Origin: Phytophthora colocasiae | Lineage: Eukaryota; Oomycota; Peronosporomycetes; Peronosporales; Peronosporaceae | DNA length: 64,000 bases | Reading direction: 5' to 3' | Assembly: GCA_018806915.1 (NCBI GenBank) | Contig: JAGKQI010000098.1 | Location: 930,001-994,000, forward strand | Part shown: piece after piece, positions 53,022 to 64,000 of the stretch | Layout of the letters: each line of letters begins with the position of its first letter | Numbering within the stretch: position 1 is the stretch's first letter | The notes under the pieces: generated by a model | Databases searched by the model: none | Told to the model about the DNA's origin: nothing | The model's input: only the letters and a program-made list of their open reading frames with translations | Made by a program: the position numbers and the translations under genes

Positions 53022-56000
53022 ATGGCTTCACATGGAACTACGAGAGGAGGACGTCGGGGACGCGGTGGTCGCAGTATGGCGACACGTCAGTCGAAGCGTC
53101 TTCAAGGTCTTCCGCCTGACGAACAACCCGACTTGGATGCTGTTCAGAAGGCGGCACGCGAGAAGAGGAAGGCTGCACGTGAAAAGGAAGCAGTCGAGGA
53201 GGTGAACGTCCCGGAACCGGCGGTCGAAGACCAGCCTGCTGCGGAGCCTGAAGCCCAAGAGACACCCGATGTGTCTGGCGAACAAGGTTCTGAGGAAGGC
53301 CCGTCCGAAGCTGAAGCTTCTGGTGACGAGGTGGCCACTGCCCGTGAGGGTGGTGATGAGGCGTCTGAGGGAGGCGCCGATGTGGTTGAGTCCCCGGAGG
53401 TCATTGACTTGTGTTCTGAGTCGACGACTTCTGGGAAGTCCGTGGGGGAAGTGAAGACGGAACCCGGACTGGTTGATGAACGTGTCTCGAAGACTCCAAA
53501 GTCCGAAGACACTCCGATGTCTGATGACATGCCGATGAAGTCCGAAGATTCTCTGAAGACACCGTCTGATGAGTCTGGGAGGGCCGATTCGCTGGATGGA
53601 GAACGTGCCCTGAAGTACGTACGCCGTGAGTTCCGCCGCTGGAGGGACATGGACGCTGGAAGAGTTGTTCCGCCGAACGTCGAATACGCCTGGCGAACAG
53701 CGAAGCCTGACGCAAATGTCTTTCAGAAGGCTGCGGCAGCAACGGGCGACTACATCAAGTGGCGGTGTTCTTCAGTATTTCCGGAAGACATGTGGATATC
53801 GGAGTTCTGCTTGAGGCGCCATAGTTTTGGCCGAATCCAAGACTTGTCGTACGTCGAGATCTCGATGAATACTCTGACGGCACCCGAGTGCGTCGCTGTC
53901 CTTCAGACGATGCTGTATGAAGCGGGATTTGAGTTCCAGAACCTGCTACCGAGTGGTCTCAGACCCAAGCGTCTGCTATCTTCGAACCTCAAGTACGCAG
54001 TGGCGACGGAGCTTCAGAGCCGACTTGCTGAAGAACTGGTTGAGGGGGCCACTGTGACCGCAAGGTCACAGGTTAATCGACTCCCAGAAGACACAAAGGC
54101 AGGCAACGAAGCACGTCAAGGCGAAGCTGATGGTATATTACGCGATGAGAAGGCTGACCTTCAAGGACGACAGCTGATTATGAGACTCCGGGTGACCGGA
54201 CTCAGAGTCACACATAGTTCCGACGGGTCCAGCAGTGGAGAACCGCCGCAGTCAAAGCGCCTGCAGCATGGTCCGCCGCGCCCACAAGTCTCGTCGACAC
54301 CATCTGCGCTGTCGACGCCATCGCTGAGTTCGCTGCCGGTATACGAGAGTCACTCGGATAGCACTCGCTTGGAGTCTGGTGTGCCAATGTCTGAAGATCG
54401 AGGTAGCTCTCTGATGACCGATGCGCCTGTGCCAAGTGTCATCGGGACCTCGCGTACGTCTGATGACCACTCGTCGGGACTCCAGACCTCTCGTGGAAGC
54501 TCCACAGATTCGTCGCTGATGTCCATGAGTCGAGGGGCGTCTGCGCATATGCCGTTGCCTGTCGGAGGTCTGGCGATGATTGCCCAAGGTGTTGAAGCCG
54601 GAGGTATGCTCGCCGGAGAGTCTATGGGAATCCACGTGACACGAACACTGATGCCGGTGAAGTCGGAGCTTGAAGACTTCGAGATGTTGGAAGAGAAGTC
54701 GGAGTTTCCAGAAGTGAAGTCCGAGAGACAGTTGTCTACCAGAAATCCTGTGCAAGATTCTGTTCACCGGACGCCGGAAGCCCCATCATCGTCCGTCTCG
54801 AGTCGTGGGAGAAGTCACCAGAGCAGGCATCAGAGTCTGAAGAGCGAGGATCGCCAGAAAGTGTCTTCCAGACGCTTGAGTTCCGTTGCGTCAAGCCACA
54901 CACGAAGTTCCCAGAGATCAGGCCCGGCGCAGATCGAACTGAACGCTATGCGGCAGCAACAGGAATGCCAGCGTCGGATGGAACAGGAGCAGAAGGAATT
55001 TCTGGCCAGAGAACGTCTGGAATCCATGGAGCGTGAACGTCGACGTGAACAACGGGAACTTGATACGCGCCAGCAGATCCAGACACTTACCGACCGACTA
55101 CTTGAGTCTGAGAGCGCCAGACTGGAAGCCCAGAGACGCGCGGATGACTTGGAAAAACGTCGGAGTCAAGCGTCAGAGTCCAAGCTCAAGTACCATTCGA
55201 AGTCGTCTGAGAGACAGGTGTCCGACGTACAAGTTTTTGGTGAACAGTTTTCTGACGTACAGCGTCTGGAGTCCGAGTTTGCAGATCGCTGGAAACAACG
55301 GGAAGCCGAGGCCGAAGCCGAACGTGCGCGTTGGGCAGACGAGCTGAAACGTGACTGGATTTCGCAAATGGAGACCTTACGACAGCGGGTGCACGACGTG
55401 GAGTCGGAGCGCGACAGGGAGCGGGAAAGTTCCCAGAACATGCAGCGTTTCCAGGCCGCAGAATTGAGGAACCTTCGTGCAACATTGTCCCAAGTTCAAG
55501 GGGTCGCCCACCCTGAAGTAGCAACTTCAAGTCGGATCTCCGGAGAACATGACCCTAAACCGGCAACCGGACTTCTGGTGAACAGTCGGGATACGGGAGA
55601 TTGCACACCTGGGGTGAGGGGATCAGAAGGAGTCGCCAGCAGGGGTAGGGTTACACCCATTAAAACGACGGAGGCCTTCCATACGCCTCTTCCCCTACGG
55701 AGAACGACCGACACCAAGCGCGCGAAGGCTGGAAGGCATGGCGCGGCCACCGCGGCCGCTACGACGACCCAGACGGCTCAAGCGGCTCCCCTGACCGAGG
55801 TCAAGACTGAAGGAAGGCGCCCAGCGACTCCCAGGCGCGATGGACACCGGAAACCCAGTGAAAGACGCTCTGAAGATGGCCGGGACGCTCCTCGAAGACC
55901 TGGAAGACGCAGGAATGATCCAGACCCGGGCGGAAGCTCCAGCGATTCAAGCTCGGACTCAAGTGACTCGTCGTCTGATGACTTGGACCCTCCGGAGGTT

Positions 56001-57235
56001 GTTAACCTGACTTCTGCGTCCCATGGACAAGCTGGAGCGATATGAGGCCCTTCATAAACTCAAGTATCATCGGAGAATTTGATCCCCGAGCGACATTACG
56101 GAAGCGTGTTCACTGGTGGGAGCGCTTCGTGAACATGGCATCTCAGGGAGCATGGACGAACAAGACCCGCATACAAGAGCTCAAGCTGAAGCTCCCAGTG
56201 TCTGCCAGAGATTGGTTCAACCAGCTTCCGAAGAGCGTTTCCCGTGACTGGAAGGAATTATCGTCGGAGTTTCGCAGGCGCTATTGCAAGGCCCGGTCAT
56301 CATACTCCGAGAGATATTTCACGATGAAAATGAAGAGTTCCGAGACTCCGTTGGACTTCTTCTACCGCCTGAACTCGGCCGCCGGAAAAGCTGAGGTGGA
56401 CTTCAGAAAATCCTCCAGACGCCTGGAGAAACACGTTCTGAGGTACATCACCAAGCTGAAGGACGAGCGTCTGAAGATCGCGTTACAAGGCCGGAAGTTC
56501 AGGAGTATCTCGGACTTGGAATATGCTCTGCAACAGGACGAAGATGTCTGGCGAACGGCTGATCAGGAAACTACGACCACCAGACATCGGGACTTCCGAG
56601 CGGACAATCTCCCACGCGGACAGTTTAAGCCGAAGCGTATGGGGAAGACTTACGTCGCCCGAGAAGCAGACCCGAGTGCCTCTGACGATATCGATGTGGA
56701 TACCAGAACTCAAGAGAAGGATGCCAGAGCTTCGTCGTCAGAGCACGATCGCGAGATGTCTGGTGTACAATCTTCGTCTGGTGTACAATCTGCCTCTCAG
56801 GCGCCTGGTGGTGCTGACTGGACTCAGACTCTGACAAACGAAGTTTATCGGGTCATGGACAACATGGGATGGCGACCGCCGCCCCAGTCTCCCCGAGGAT
56901 CGTCAGGTCAAGACTTCCAGCAGACACGTCGCGATAACCCTGACTACTGGAACAAGTTCTGCGAGAAGTGTCGTCGCTCAGGCCATTTAGAAGAAAACTG
57001 CTAGAGAGACATTGTCTGTGACAGATGTCAGGAGAAAGGTCACCCGAGCAGGATGTGCCGAGTACCGCCGTGTGCGGTTTGCGGAAAGGTGCACTCTGGG
57101 AGGCCATGCGAAGTCATCAAGACTCTGGAATCCCTCAAGAAACTAGCCCGCCAAGGTACACTGAAGGACCTGCCGGATCACCTGCTGGAGAAACTCCTGG
57201 GTGACGAGGCTGACTCTGGGAAACAGTTAAACTAG
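53022..57235 (+). pseudogene. gag: B2 Gag, 10-base deletion and stop
   Basis: ATG 53022. Open to 56045, including the G5 run that is short in B1. A 10-base deletion at about 56040 (before the capsid-like domain) shifts the frame; the capsid-like domain and first zinc knuckle continue at 56042-57004. TGG to TAG at 57001-57003 stops it between knuckles. Knuckles two and three are in 57005-57235, with the last Cys of knuckle three intact (GRPCE). Around 53953-54003 a one-base loss and a later two-base loss give a short out-of-frame patch (SGLRPKRLLSSNLKYA) that is restored afterwards. Confidence 0.87.
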
Positions 57236-57271
57236 CAAGCCCGTCGGATGGGGATCCGAAACGCGCCGGGC
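57226..57271 (+). promoter_or_regulatory. B2 gag-pol -1 frameshift signal
   Basis: Same as B1: G TTA AAC (57226-57232), TAG, 6-nt spacer, nested stem-loop 57239-57271. Confidence 0.75.
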
Positions 57272-60200
57272 AAAGCACACCCCCAGAGTTATGTGTTCTA
57301 GTGTACGTAGGACCGGAGCTGAAAACGACCCAACTTAAAAATCAACATTGCATGACCGCTTTAGCTCAAGAATCAGCCATGTCTTCAGAAATTCCGCGTC
57401 TGAGAGACAGTTCGTCGGACTTTCCGAGAGACTGTTCACCGGACTTTCCGAGAGACAATGAACCGCCTCCGGACGACACAATCCAGTTTCGTCTGAAAGA
57501 CGGGGAATGTTATGGCTGGTGGGAGGATCACTACCCTGATCCTGCAAAGCGTGATGTGGTTATGGTGCATGGCGCTGTCAATGATCATCGGACCAAGATT
57601 CTCCTGGACACCGGTGCGACTATCAATATCCTGAGTTACGACTTTGCACGTAAGCTCGGACTCAGGCTCAAGTCACACAAACAAACAAGAGTGTCTGGGA
57701 TGGGAGGAGTTCCGACGTACATCGGCGCCAGTGCTGAGATCAAGCTGACTCTCGGACCGAGAGTAGTTTATATTGTTGATGTCTGGGTCGCGAATATCGG
57801 CGAAGGTATAAACGTGCTATTGGGAATGGGATTCATGTTCGCTGCTGGTCTGAGGATCAGCGTCCGTGAGGGACTGGTATCTATGCCAGACGAAGTCGTG
57901 GTGATGATGTGCAGCTGGGAGCCTGGTGATCATATCGGCAGGAACAGGTCCATCAGACCAAGTGAAGCTGTACTTCTGAGACCTGGTGAAGAATTTGTTG
58001 TTCGCATTGATTATGGTCCGACGAACCCGCAACGAGAAGTCGTGTGGGCGGGACGTGGAGACCGTTGGGTGACTCAGCTGATTTATGCAGCCCGGTCATG
58101 GCCTGTGGCGGTGCGCGTGGTGAACATTTCTGACAAGAATACGTGGGTGAATGAATTTTCTGACGTTGCAAGGATTGTGGAGTATGGATTTTTCCCACGA
58201 CATGGTCGCTTTGTACGGCCAGGCTCTGCAGCCTATCGTGACTGGGAAGTTTTGATCCTGGAGAGCACTCCGTCACCAGAGACGAAGAGACGTCTGAAGG
58301 CCGAAGCTGACTTGGCGGATGTGATACCTCAACCTCCGTGTGTGGATCACCCGGTATACCCGTGGCCCACTAAGATCTTACAGCGCCCAAGGCTGGACAA
58401 TGCTCGAGTACAGTTTGTGAGGCCTACTTCGGTCCTACGAACAAAACGAGTTCGTTTCGCTTTGGATGCGGCTACGCAGACAGATGACTGGGTGGATGCC
58501 GGAAATGAGGAGACCCGAGATACCGCTGTGAACACCGGAGATCTGGAATTGTCATCAGAACAAACGACTCCGACAGACTCCGGAAACACGTCTGAAATTT
58601 CGAGTAACATTGTCAAGGATGAAGTCACCCTGAGTGTTTCTGGTGAACTGTTCATGGGAGATGAGGGTCCGACAGACTGTTCATGGGACATCCCAATCCA
58701 GTGTATGCCAGGCACCCCTGTGGAAAAGCTCCGAGCCGAGTACGAGCGGTGCATGCGAGTCACGAATGAGGAATTGGATCTGGAACCCGGTGTCTACATT
58801 CGGGAAGGAACAGAGCTACTCTCTCAGTTACGTGACCAGCTGGTTATGTTACCTGAACTGGAAGATTTGACTCCTGAATGTGACATTGACAAGGCTGACG
58901 TCGGAGTACCCGGGAAAACAACGCCGGAGATGGAGAAGAAACTCAGGGACATCCTGAAGTATCATCGGAAAATCTTTCTGGGAGATGGCAATGCCGCACC
59001 TGCCCCGGCAAGGGGCGTGGTCTGTGACTTGGACGTGGGAGACGCTAAACCTGTTGCCCAACGTCCGAGGTCCGTTGCCCCTCACCTGATGATCAAGGTG
59101 TACGAACTTCTGAAGAAACTCCTGGAGACCGGACTCATCGAGTACTCGACTTCGCCTTGGGCATCACCAATAGTGATTGTTCCCAAGAAAAATGGTGTGG
59201 ATATACGCATGTGCATTGATTACCGAGTGGTGAATGGTTTTATCCAGTTGTCGCGTTATCCGTTGCCCCTGATAGACGATCTGTTGATTGGTTTTGAGGC
59301 AGCACTGTGGTTTATGAGTCTGGATATGGCGAGTGGTTTTTGGGCTATTCGAATGACGGAGCGTGCGAGGCTGATCTCAGCGTTCATCTGCCCATTTGGA
59401 CACTTCCAGTGGGTAAGAATGCCTTTTGGTCTGAAGAACGCCCCTCTGGTGTACCAGGCTATGCTGGATAACTGCCTGTGGGGGCTCGTACGATTGTCAC
59501 CTGAAGAAGAAGCTGAGGTTGACTCCGATGTGCTGGAATTCCTGAAGTTAGAACCCCAGAACTCTGACGTACATGGTCGGATGTCCGGTGAACAACTTCA
59601 GAACTCTGATGAACACATGCCAGAGTTTCCGGTGCTCACCGACCAAATGACTGTCTTTCAGAGGAACATCCCAGTCCCGTCCTTCATGGGACCGGTACTC
59701 GGTCGAAGTTCCTACATTGACGACATTGCTCATGGGGCGCCCACCTGGGATCAACTTTGTGAAGACTTGAACGCCTTGCTTTTCAGACTCAGATACTGGA
59801 ACATTTCTGTGAGCTTGCCCAAGAGCGAGTTCGGGAAGCTGACGATTCCTTATCTGTCGCATGAGATCAGTGCTGAAGGACTGAGAGCTACACCGAAGAT
59901 CGTCAAGGGAGTGGAAGAATTGCCGTTTCCGTCGACACTCAAGGGAGTACAGAGTTTCATGGGAAGTCTGAACTATTACAACAAGTTTATCGAAGACTTA
60001 CCGGTGATCGCTGCTGTGCTCTACGAGTTGTCTGATGAACAGATTCGTGCTGGTCGAGATTTGGCTCGGGCTAAGGAAGCCTTTGAGATTCTGAAGCGCA
60101 AGATTGTCTCGACACCGCTCCTCAGACACCCAGATCACACCAGACCTTTCGTTATTATACCTCATGCGAACCCGTGGGCTGCTTCAGCCGTCTTGGGACA

Positions 60201-62951
60201 GGAGTACGATGGAGTAATACACCCCGTACGGTTCACTGGACGTGTGCTGAATGAGGCAGAACTCCGGTATCACATCGCAGAGAAGGAGGTCATCGCGATC
60301 CTCAGGGTTCTGGAGAACTTTCGGGCTCTGGTAAACACGAGTCCCGTGATCACGGTGTACACCAGACATTCGGTGTTGAAATGGCTCCTGTCATCCAGTT
60401 CGGCTGATGGTCGGAACGTGAAGTGGGGATTGAAGTTGTCACACTGGAATTTGGAGATTCGCAGGATCCAGCGAGATGAAGATGGTCTCCCGGCTATTCT
60501 TGGAGCGGGCATCACACCCCGTGAACACCTCGATGAGGTCTCTGAAAACCTCATCCCCGTCAAGGGGCGAGTCAAACCTCCAGCACCCATTAGCGTGGAG
60601 ATGCTAGAGGCTGATTACCGAGGTTGTGTTCTAAGTTTTGATGGTGCCGCCAAGACATCCACTCGCCTGGGAAGCTGCGGATGTGTGCTCTGGGAGCTCC
60701 CGGGGTGGAACATCCTGGAAGCCCAAGGGTTCGCTCTGAAAGACGTCACTGTGAATGACTCAGAGTACTGTGGTCTGATCAATGGATTGAAGTTAGCTTT
60801 GGAACGTGGCATCCGAGACTTGGTGGTTGTCGGAGACTCTCGTATCGCTATCCAGCAAGCTCAAGGACTGATCAATTGTAATCAGCCGAACCTGCAGCGG
60901 AAATTGGCCGAGTTTGAGTCTCTGAAAATCAAGTTCCAGTCTCTGAAGCTAGTGCACGTGAAGCGTGAGTTCAATCAAGCAGCGGACTATTTGACGTCCA
61001 AGACTCTTGTTCTTGGCGAGTCCTGGCAGGTCCAAGACCCTGACGAACTGACTCATCTGGGCTGGTGTCCAAGATTCCAGAGAAGTTGATGAAGCCTCCC
61101 GAAGGGGTGTCTTCTGAAGCCCCGGATGATGTTCACCAGACCTCTGGTACACCGGAGATGGATGACCCAGGGCCAGAGTCTGCGCCCCTGCCTCATGCTG
61201 CCAAGGTGCTTGTTGCCATCACTCGTGCACGCAATCAGGAAGAAGCAAACGTACCAGATGACGCGGAGGCTCGTGAACCCATGGGCCCATTGGAGTTTCA
61301 GGAAGAACGCTGGCGGCGGATCAAAGTTCACCAGACTCAAGATGTTTATCTGGCAGAACTCATTAAGTTCCTTAAGGGTGACGTGGGAGATCTACCACGA
61401 CCCCGAATAAGGAAACTTGCCAGGATTGCCGATGACTTCATCTTGGATTCCAGAGACGTTTTGTACCGCCTCAGCCGTGCTACCAGAGAACGTCCGAGAG
61501 ACATGGTCGATGAACTCAGACTTGTGGTTTCCAGAGACTTGCATGCTGATATGTTGCACTATGCTCATGGGGATTACCAAGGTGCTCACCAGGGAATCAA
61601 ACGTACGTTCGAGAAGCTGAGCTCCGAGTTCTACTGGATTGGTATGTATGCTGATGTGGAGAGGTTCGTCAAGGAGTGTATGGACTGTGCAAGTGGCAAG
61701 GGGCGTCCCCCGAATCCTGGACCGTCGCCCGGCAACATCGAGCCCAGTCGACCTTTTGAAGTGGTGTCCATGGATTTCGTGACGCACATGCCAAAGTCTG
61801 CCAGAGGCAACACGTTCCTGTTGTTGTTTCAAGACATGTTCTCAGGATATGTGATGTGCAAGCCTATGAGTATTACTACGGCTCAAGATGTCGCTGAGGC
61901 CTACGAGGAACGTGTCTTCCGGAACTTCGGAGCTAGTTCCCTGATACGCCATGATCAGGACCCTCGGTTCATGAGTGAAGTGTTCAGGTGTTTCCGGGAT
62001 CTCCTGGGAAGCAGACAGCGAGCGACTCTGGCGTACCGTCCTCAGGCGAACGGCCAGCAAGAACGGTCTGTTCAGACGGTCGTGCGCGCCATCAAGGCCT
62101 ACATCGCCGAAGCTGATCAGAGTGACTGGGACGACCACGCCAAGCGTCTGATGCTCGCATTAAACACTTCCTTTGATGCGACCCGTCTGGAAACACCTTT
62201 CTTTCTGGTGCACGGATGGGATGCTCATGGGACTGTGTCCGCGATGCTTGGTCCGAAACCTTCTGGTGTACAAGAGCGCACTGCTTATGAGTGGCGTCGG
62301 AAGATGCAGCGAGATTACAGCTACGCTCAAGCCTGTGCTGAAGAACTTCAGAAGAAGGCCAAGCAGGAGCGTTCTGAGGAACAGACCCGAAAGTGGAAGG
62401 CGTTGTCGGAACGTCTGAAGTCCGGATTTGCCGTCGGTGATGCCGTGTGGCTATACATCCCCAAGGTACAAACGGGGTTGAGTCGGAAGCTCGCACACAT
62501 GTGGCATGGTCCCTTCCGGATTGAAGAGATGTTGGATGATTTTCGTGTGAAACTGAAGGTTGAGGATACCGGGTATCGGGTGAACCCCTGGGTTCATATA
62601 AGTCGCCTGAAGCCGAGAGCCTTGTTTCCCAGAAGACCGACTGTGGAGCTCGATGTCCGCGAGGATGATGACTTTGATGCAGCACTGTTACCAGAAGACA
62701 GTTGGGAGCCCGACACCGAGAATGATGAATACGAAGTGGAAAAGATACTTGACACTCGGTGGAACAAGCGTACCAGGACCTCCAAGAGACTTCGCGAATA
62801 CCTGGTCAAGTGGAAGGGGTACGATGAGACAGAGTGGCTACCCTTGTCAAAGCTAAATTGTGGCGCTTTGCTATATGAGTTCAATCAGAGCGCACGAGCG
62901 CGAGCTCGTTTCCAAGCAATGCAAGCTGGAGACGATCACCCCAGAGTTTAA
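57232..62951 (+). pseudogene. pol: B2 Pol, one-base frameshift
   Basis: The most complete pol here. -1 frame after gag, first ATG 57352, open to 61089: retropepsin, RT (YIDDIAHG about 59714), degenerate gypsy RNase H and second RNase H with VVGDSRIA. A one-base loss near 61060 (ctgggctgg against ctgaaactgg in B1) moves the rest to another frame, open to 62951: HHCC zinc domain (YAHGDYQGAHQG, CMDCASGKG), MDFVTHMPK, HDQDPRFMS and QANGQQERS as the catalytic D, D, E, SH3-like tail and chromodomain (YLVKWKGYDETEWLPLSKL). It lacks the AT insert of B1. Confidence 0.9.
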
Positions 62952-63336
62952 ACTCTAAAACCTATTCTGAAAACTCTGGTGAACAGTGATGTTCACCAGA
63001 CGATGTATTTCAGAGATGAGGTGTCTGAGAGACATGTCTTTCGGAAATGTGATTTCGGGGATACGTGACTCCCGGAGATGGTGATTGTTATGTGAATTTG
63101 TATGGAGATGATTTTGTGGTTGTGTGTGTATGATGGAATTTTACGAAGTGGATTATGATGATGCTATGAGAAGAGGATTACTGAACGACATATGAGAACG
63201 TTAAAGAAGAAGGTCGTCGGGGAACTATATTTAGAATTGTTACTACGCTACGATATGCAGACGACTAAGTTGTTCTGGAAGAAGAAGTGTAGTTCCCCGG
63301 AGATGTCGCGAAGAGTGCACCGGACCTCTGGCGTAC
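62952..63336. other. B2 spacer between pol and antisense gene
   Basis: 385 bp, almost the same as the B1 spacer; no gene supported. Confidence 0.6.
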
Positions 63337-64000
63337 TTACTTCAGAGAGACAGGATTTTCGGCGCGTTCAGCGGGCGTCAGAGCTTGTTTCCGGAGATCG
63401 GATGGCACGAATTCCATCCAGTCCTTGTCGGAAGACGCTGTGGCTCACTGCGTGCGCGCCGGTTCCGCTGAGTCGATAGCTTCGAGTTGCTTGCGCAAGC
63501 TCAGGCACTTGGGACCTCCGATGTCACGTGCACGTGGGTCCTGCCAGATCTATGGGCAATATTTGTCCGGGACCTTCCAGATACCAGGCTCGAACATGAG
63601 CGTCTCCGGGAAATCCTTGTGCTTCAGAATCTTGGATACTGCCCCTCGGTATTGGCGCAGTAGAGACACACGTCGGAGCCCACGTTCCTTGTGCTGTTCA
63701 CCGGACAGCAGGTCCTCGTCGGGATCCATGATCACCCAGTGAGTGCGTTCCCACAGCGCTTGGGCGTGCTTGCGCATGAGAGACGCGAGTTCTTCGATGT
63801 CCGCCTGAACCAAGGGACAGAGGTCTTCACGTCGGTGAAAGTACAGCTCGGTCCGACGGTTCTGGTACATGACGTCCCAGGGCGCTGGCACTTCATCCAG
63901 CAGAGCTTGGTATTTCTTGGAATTCCAACGTTTCTTGAGGCGTGCCAGACTGTGTCTGTGGGGCTCGAAGTCTGGGAACCCTGGAGTCTGCCCGATGGAC
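63337..64000 (-). pseudogene. B2 antisense gene, C-terminal part
   Basis: C-terminal domain of the antisense gene entering from the right edge and ending at 63337 (VSLK stop as in B1). A Trp codon in CPWIWQDP is TAG here (63552-63550, minus strand), so the last 70 or so residues are cut off. Upstream, LYFHRREDL and LWERTHWVIMD are intact to the window edge. Confidence 0.82.

Larger units (their letters stand above)
2151..64000 (+). mobile_element. element D: old gypsy element, host of the whole nest
   Basis: D starts at the TGTAACGGGG end of its 5' LTR (2151) and its own sequence resumes after each younger insertion: 2151-2514, 4187-8563, 27299-27721 and 45378-45680. Removing the insertions with one copy of each 4-bp duplication makes the LTR and the integrase gene continuous. 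The rest, including the 3' LTR, lies beyond the window because E, which interrupts it at 45680, is itself incomplete here. Several frameshifts and a stop show D is dead. Its LTR ends, primer site and Gag resemble those of element C. Confidence 0.85.
51035..64000 (+). mobile_element. B2: second B element, runs off the window
   Basis: 5' LTR 51035-52929, primer site, gag, pol and the end of the antisense gene. It is inserted in E pol after gtgg (51031-51034); the 3' LTR and second duplication are off the window. Very similar to B1 but with its own breaks: a 10-base loss and a stop in gag, a one-base loss in pol, and a stop in the antisense gene. Confidence 0.93.

Noticed and set aside
52900..64000. 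Repeat-induced point mutation as the cause of stops in B2
   Set aside because: Two TGG to TAG changes (57001 and 63550) are of the right type, but most breaks are indels and B1 and B2 differ at few sites, so the pattern is not supported.

Overview
The window is eukaryotic and gene-poor: almost all of it is a nest of Ty3/gypsy-type LTR retrotransposons. The best fit is an oomycete, probably Phytophthora or a relative. The youngest elements have Gag, then PR, RT, a degenerate gypsy RNase H, a second archaeal/plant-like RNase H, integrase and a C-terminal chromodomain. From memory this matches the published oomycete group called Chronos; that assignment was not checked against any database. I use working names: C and D for short-LTR gypsy elements (LTRs of about 0.4 kb starting TGTAACGGGG), and A, B and E for the long-LTR (1.5-1.9 kb) chromodomain elements.

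Layout. 1-812: 3' end of a C-type element, with an antisense reading frame and its 3' LTR. 813-2150: older sequence holding two broken genes, one with a zinc-finger-like motif (minus strand) and one CENP-B/pogo-type transposase N-terminus (plus strand). Element D starts at 2151 and runs past the window end. It is old and frameshifted, and it has been hit four times: an A-family solo LTR in its 5' LTR (2515-4182, duplication cagc), full-length A1 (8564-27294, tttg), full-length B1 (27722-45373, gaac), and minus-strand E (from 45681). The last three lie within about 730 bp of D integrase coding sequence. E is in turn hit by B2 (51035 to the end). A1 carries a 1.6 kb piece of a C-type element inside its RT. 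The order is therefore D first, then A-solo, A1, B1 and E, then B2 (inside E) and the C piece (inside A1).

How the genes work together. A/B elements have a very long gag (about 1400 codons). Pol lies in the -1 frame behind a predicted frameshift signal: GTTAAAC, a 6-nt spacer and a stem-loop. Between pol and the 3' LTR lies a large gene on the opposite strand (about 1040 codons when intact). That antisense gene occurs in A1, B1, B2 and the divergent E, and probably in C-type elements too, so it is an old module of the lineage with no function I recognise. A1 gag and its antisense gene are intact; every pol here is broken.

Two observations stand out. First, the C and D families are tiled from LTR through gag and protease with perfect short hairpins (arms 7-11 bp, one every 30-40 bp). 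The A/B elements lack this. At homologous positions (the protease active site and the gag stop) C and D have hairpins of different sequence, so the hairpin rather than the sequence is what is kept. Second, all three gag-pol junction types carry a well-formed -1 frameshift signal (GGGAAAC in D, AAAAAAC in C, GTTAAAC in A/B). Each is supported by an open -1 frame with a conserved peptide, and in C/D by paired differences in the stem.
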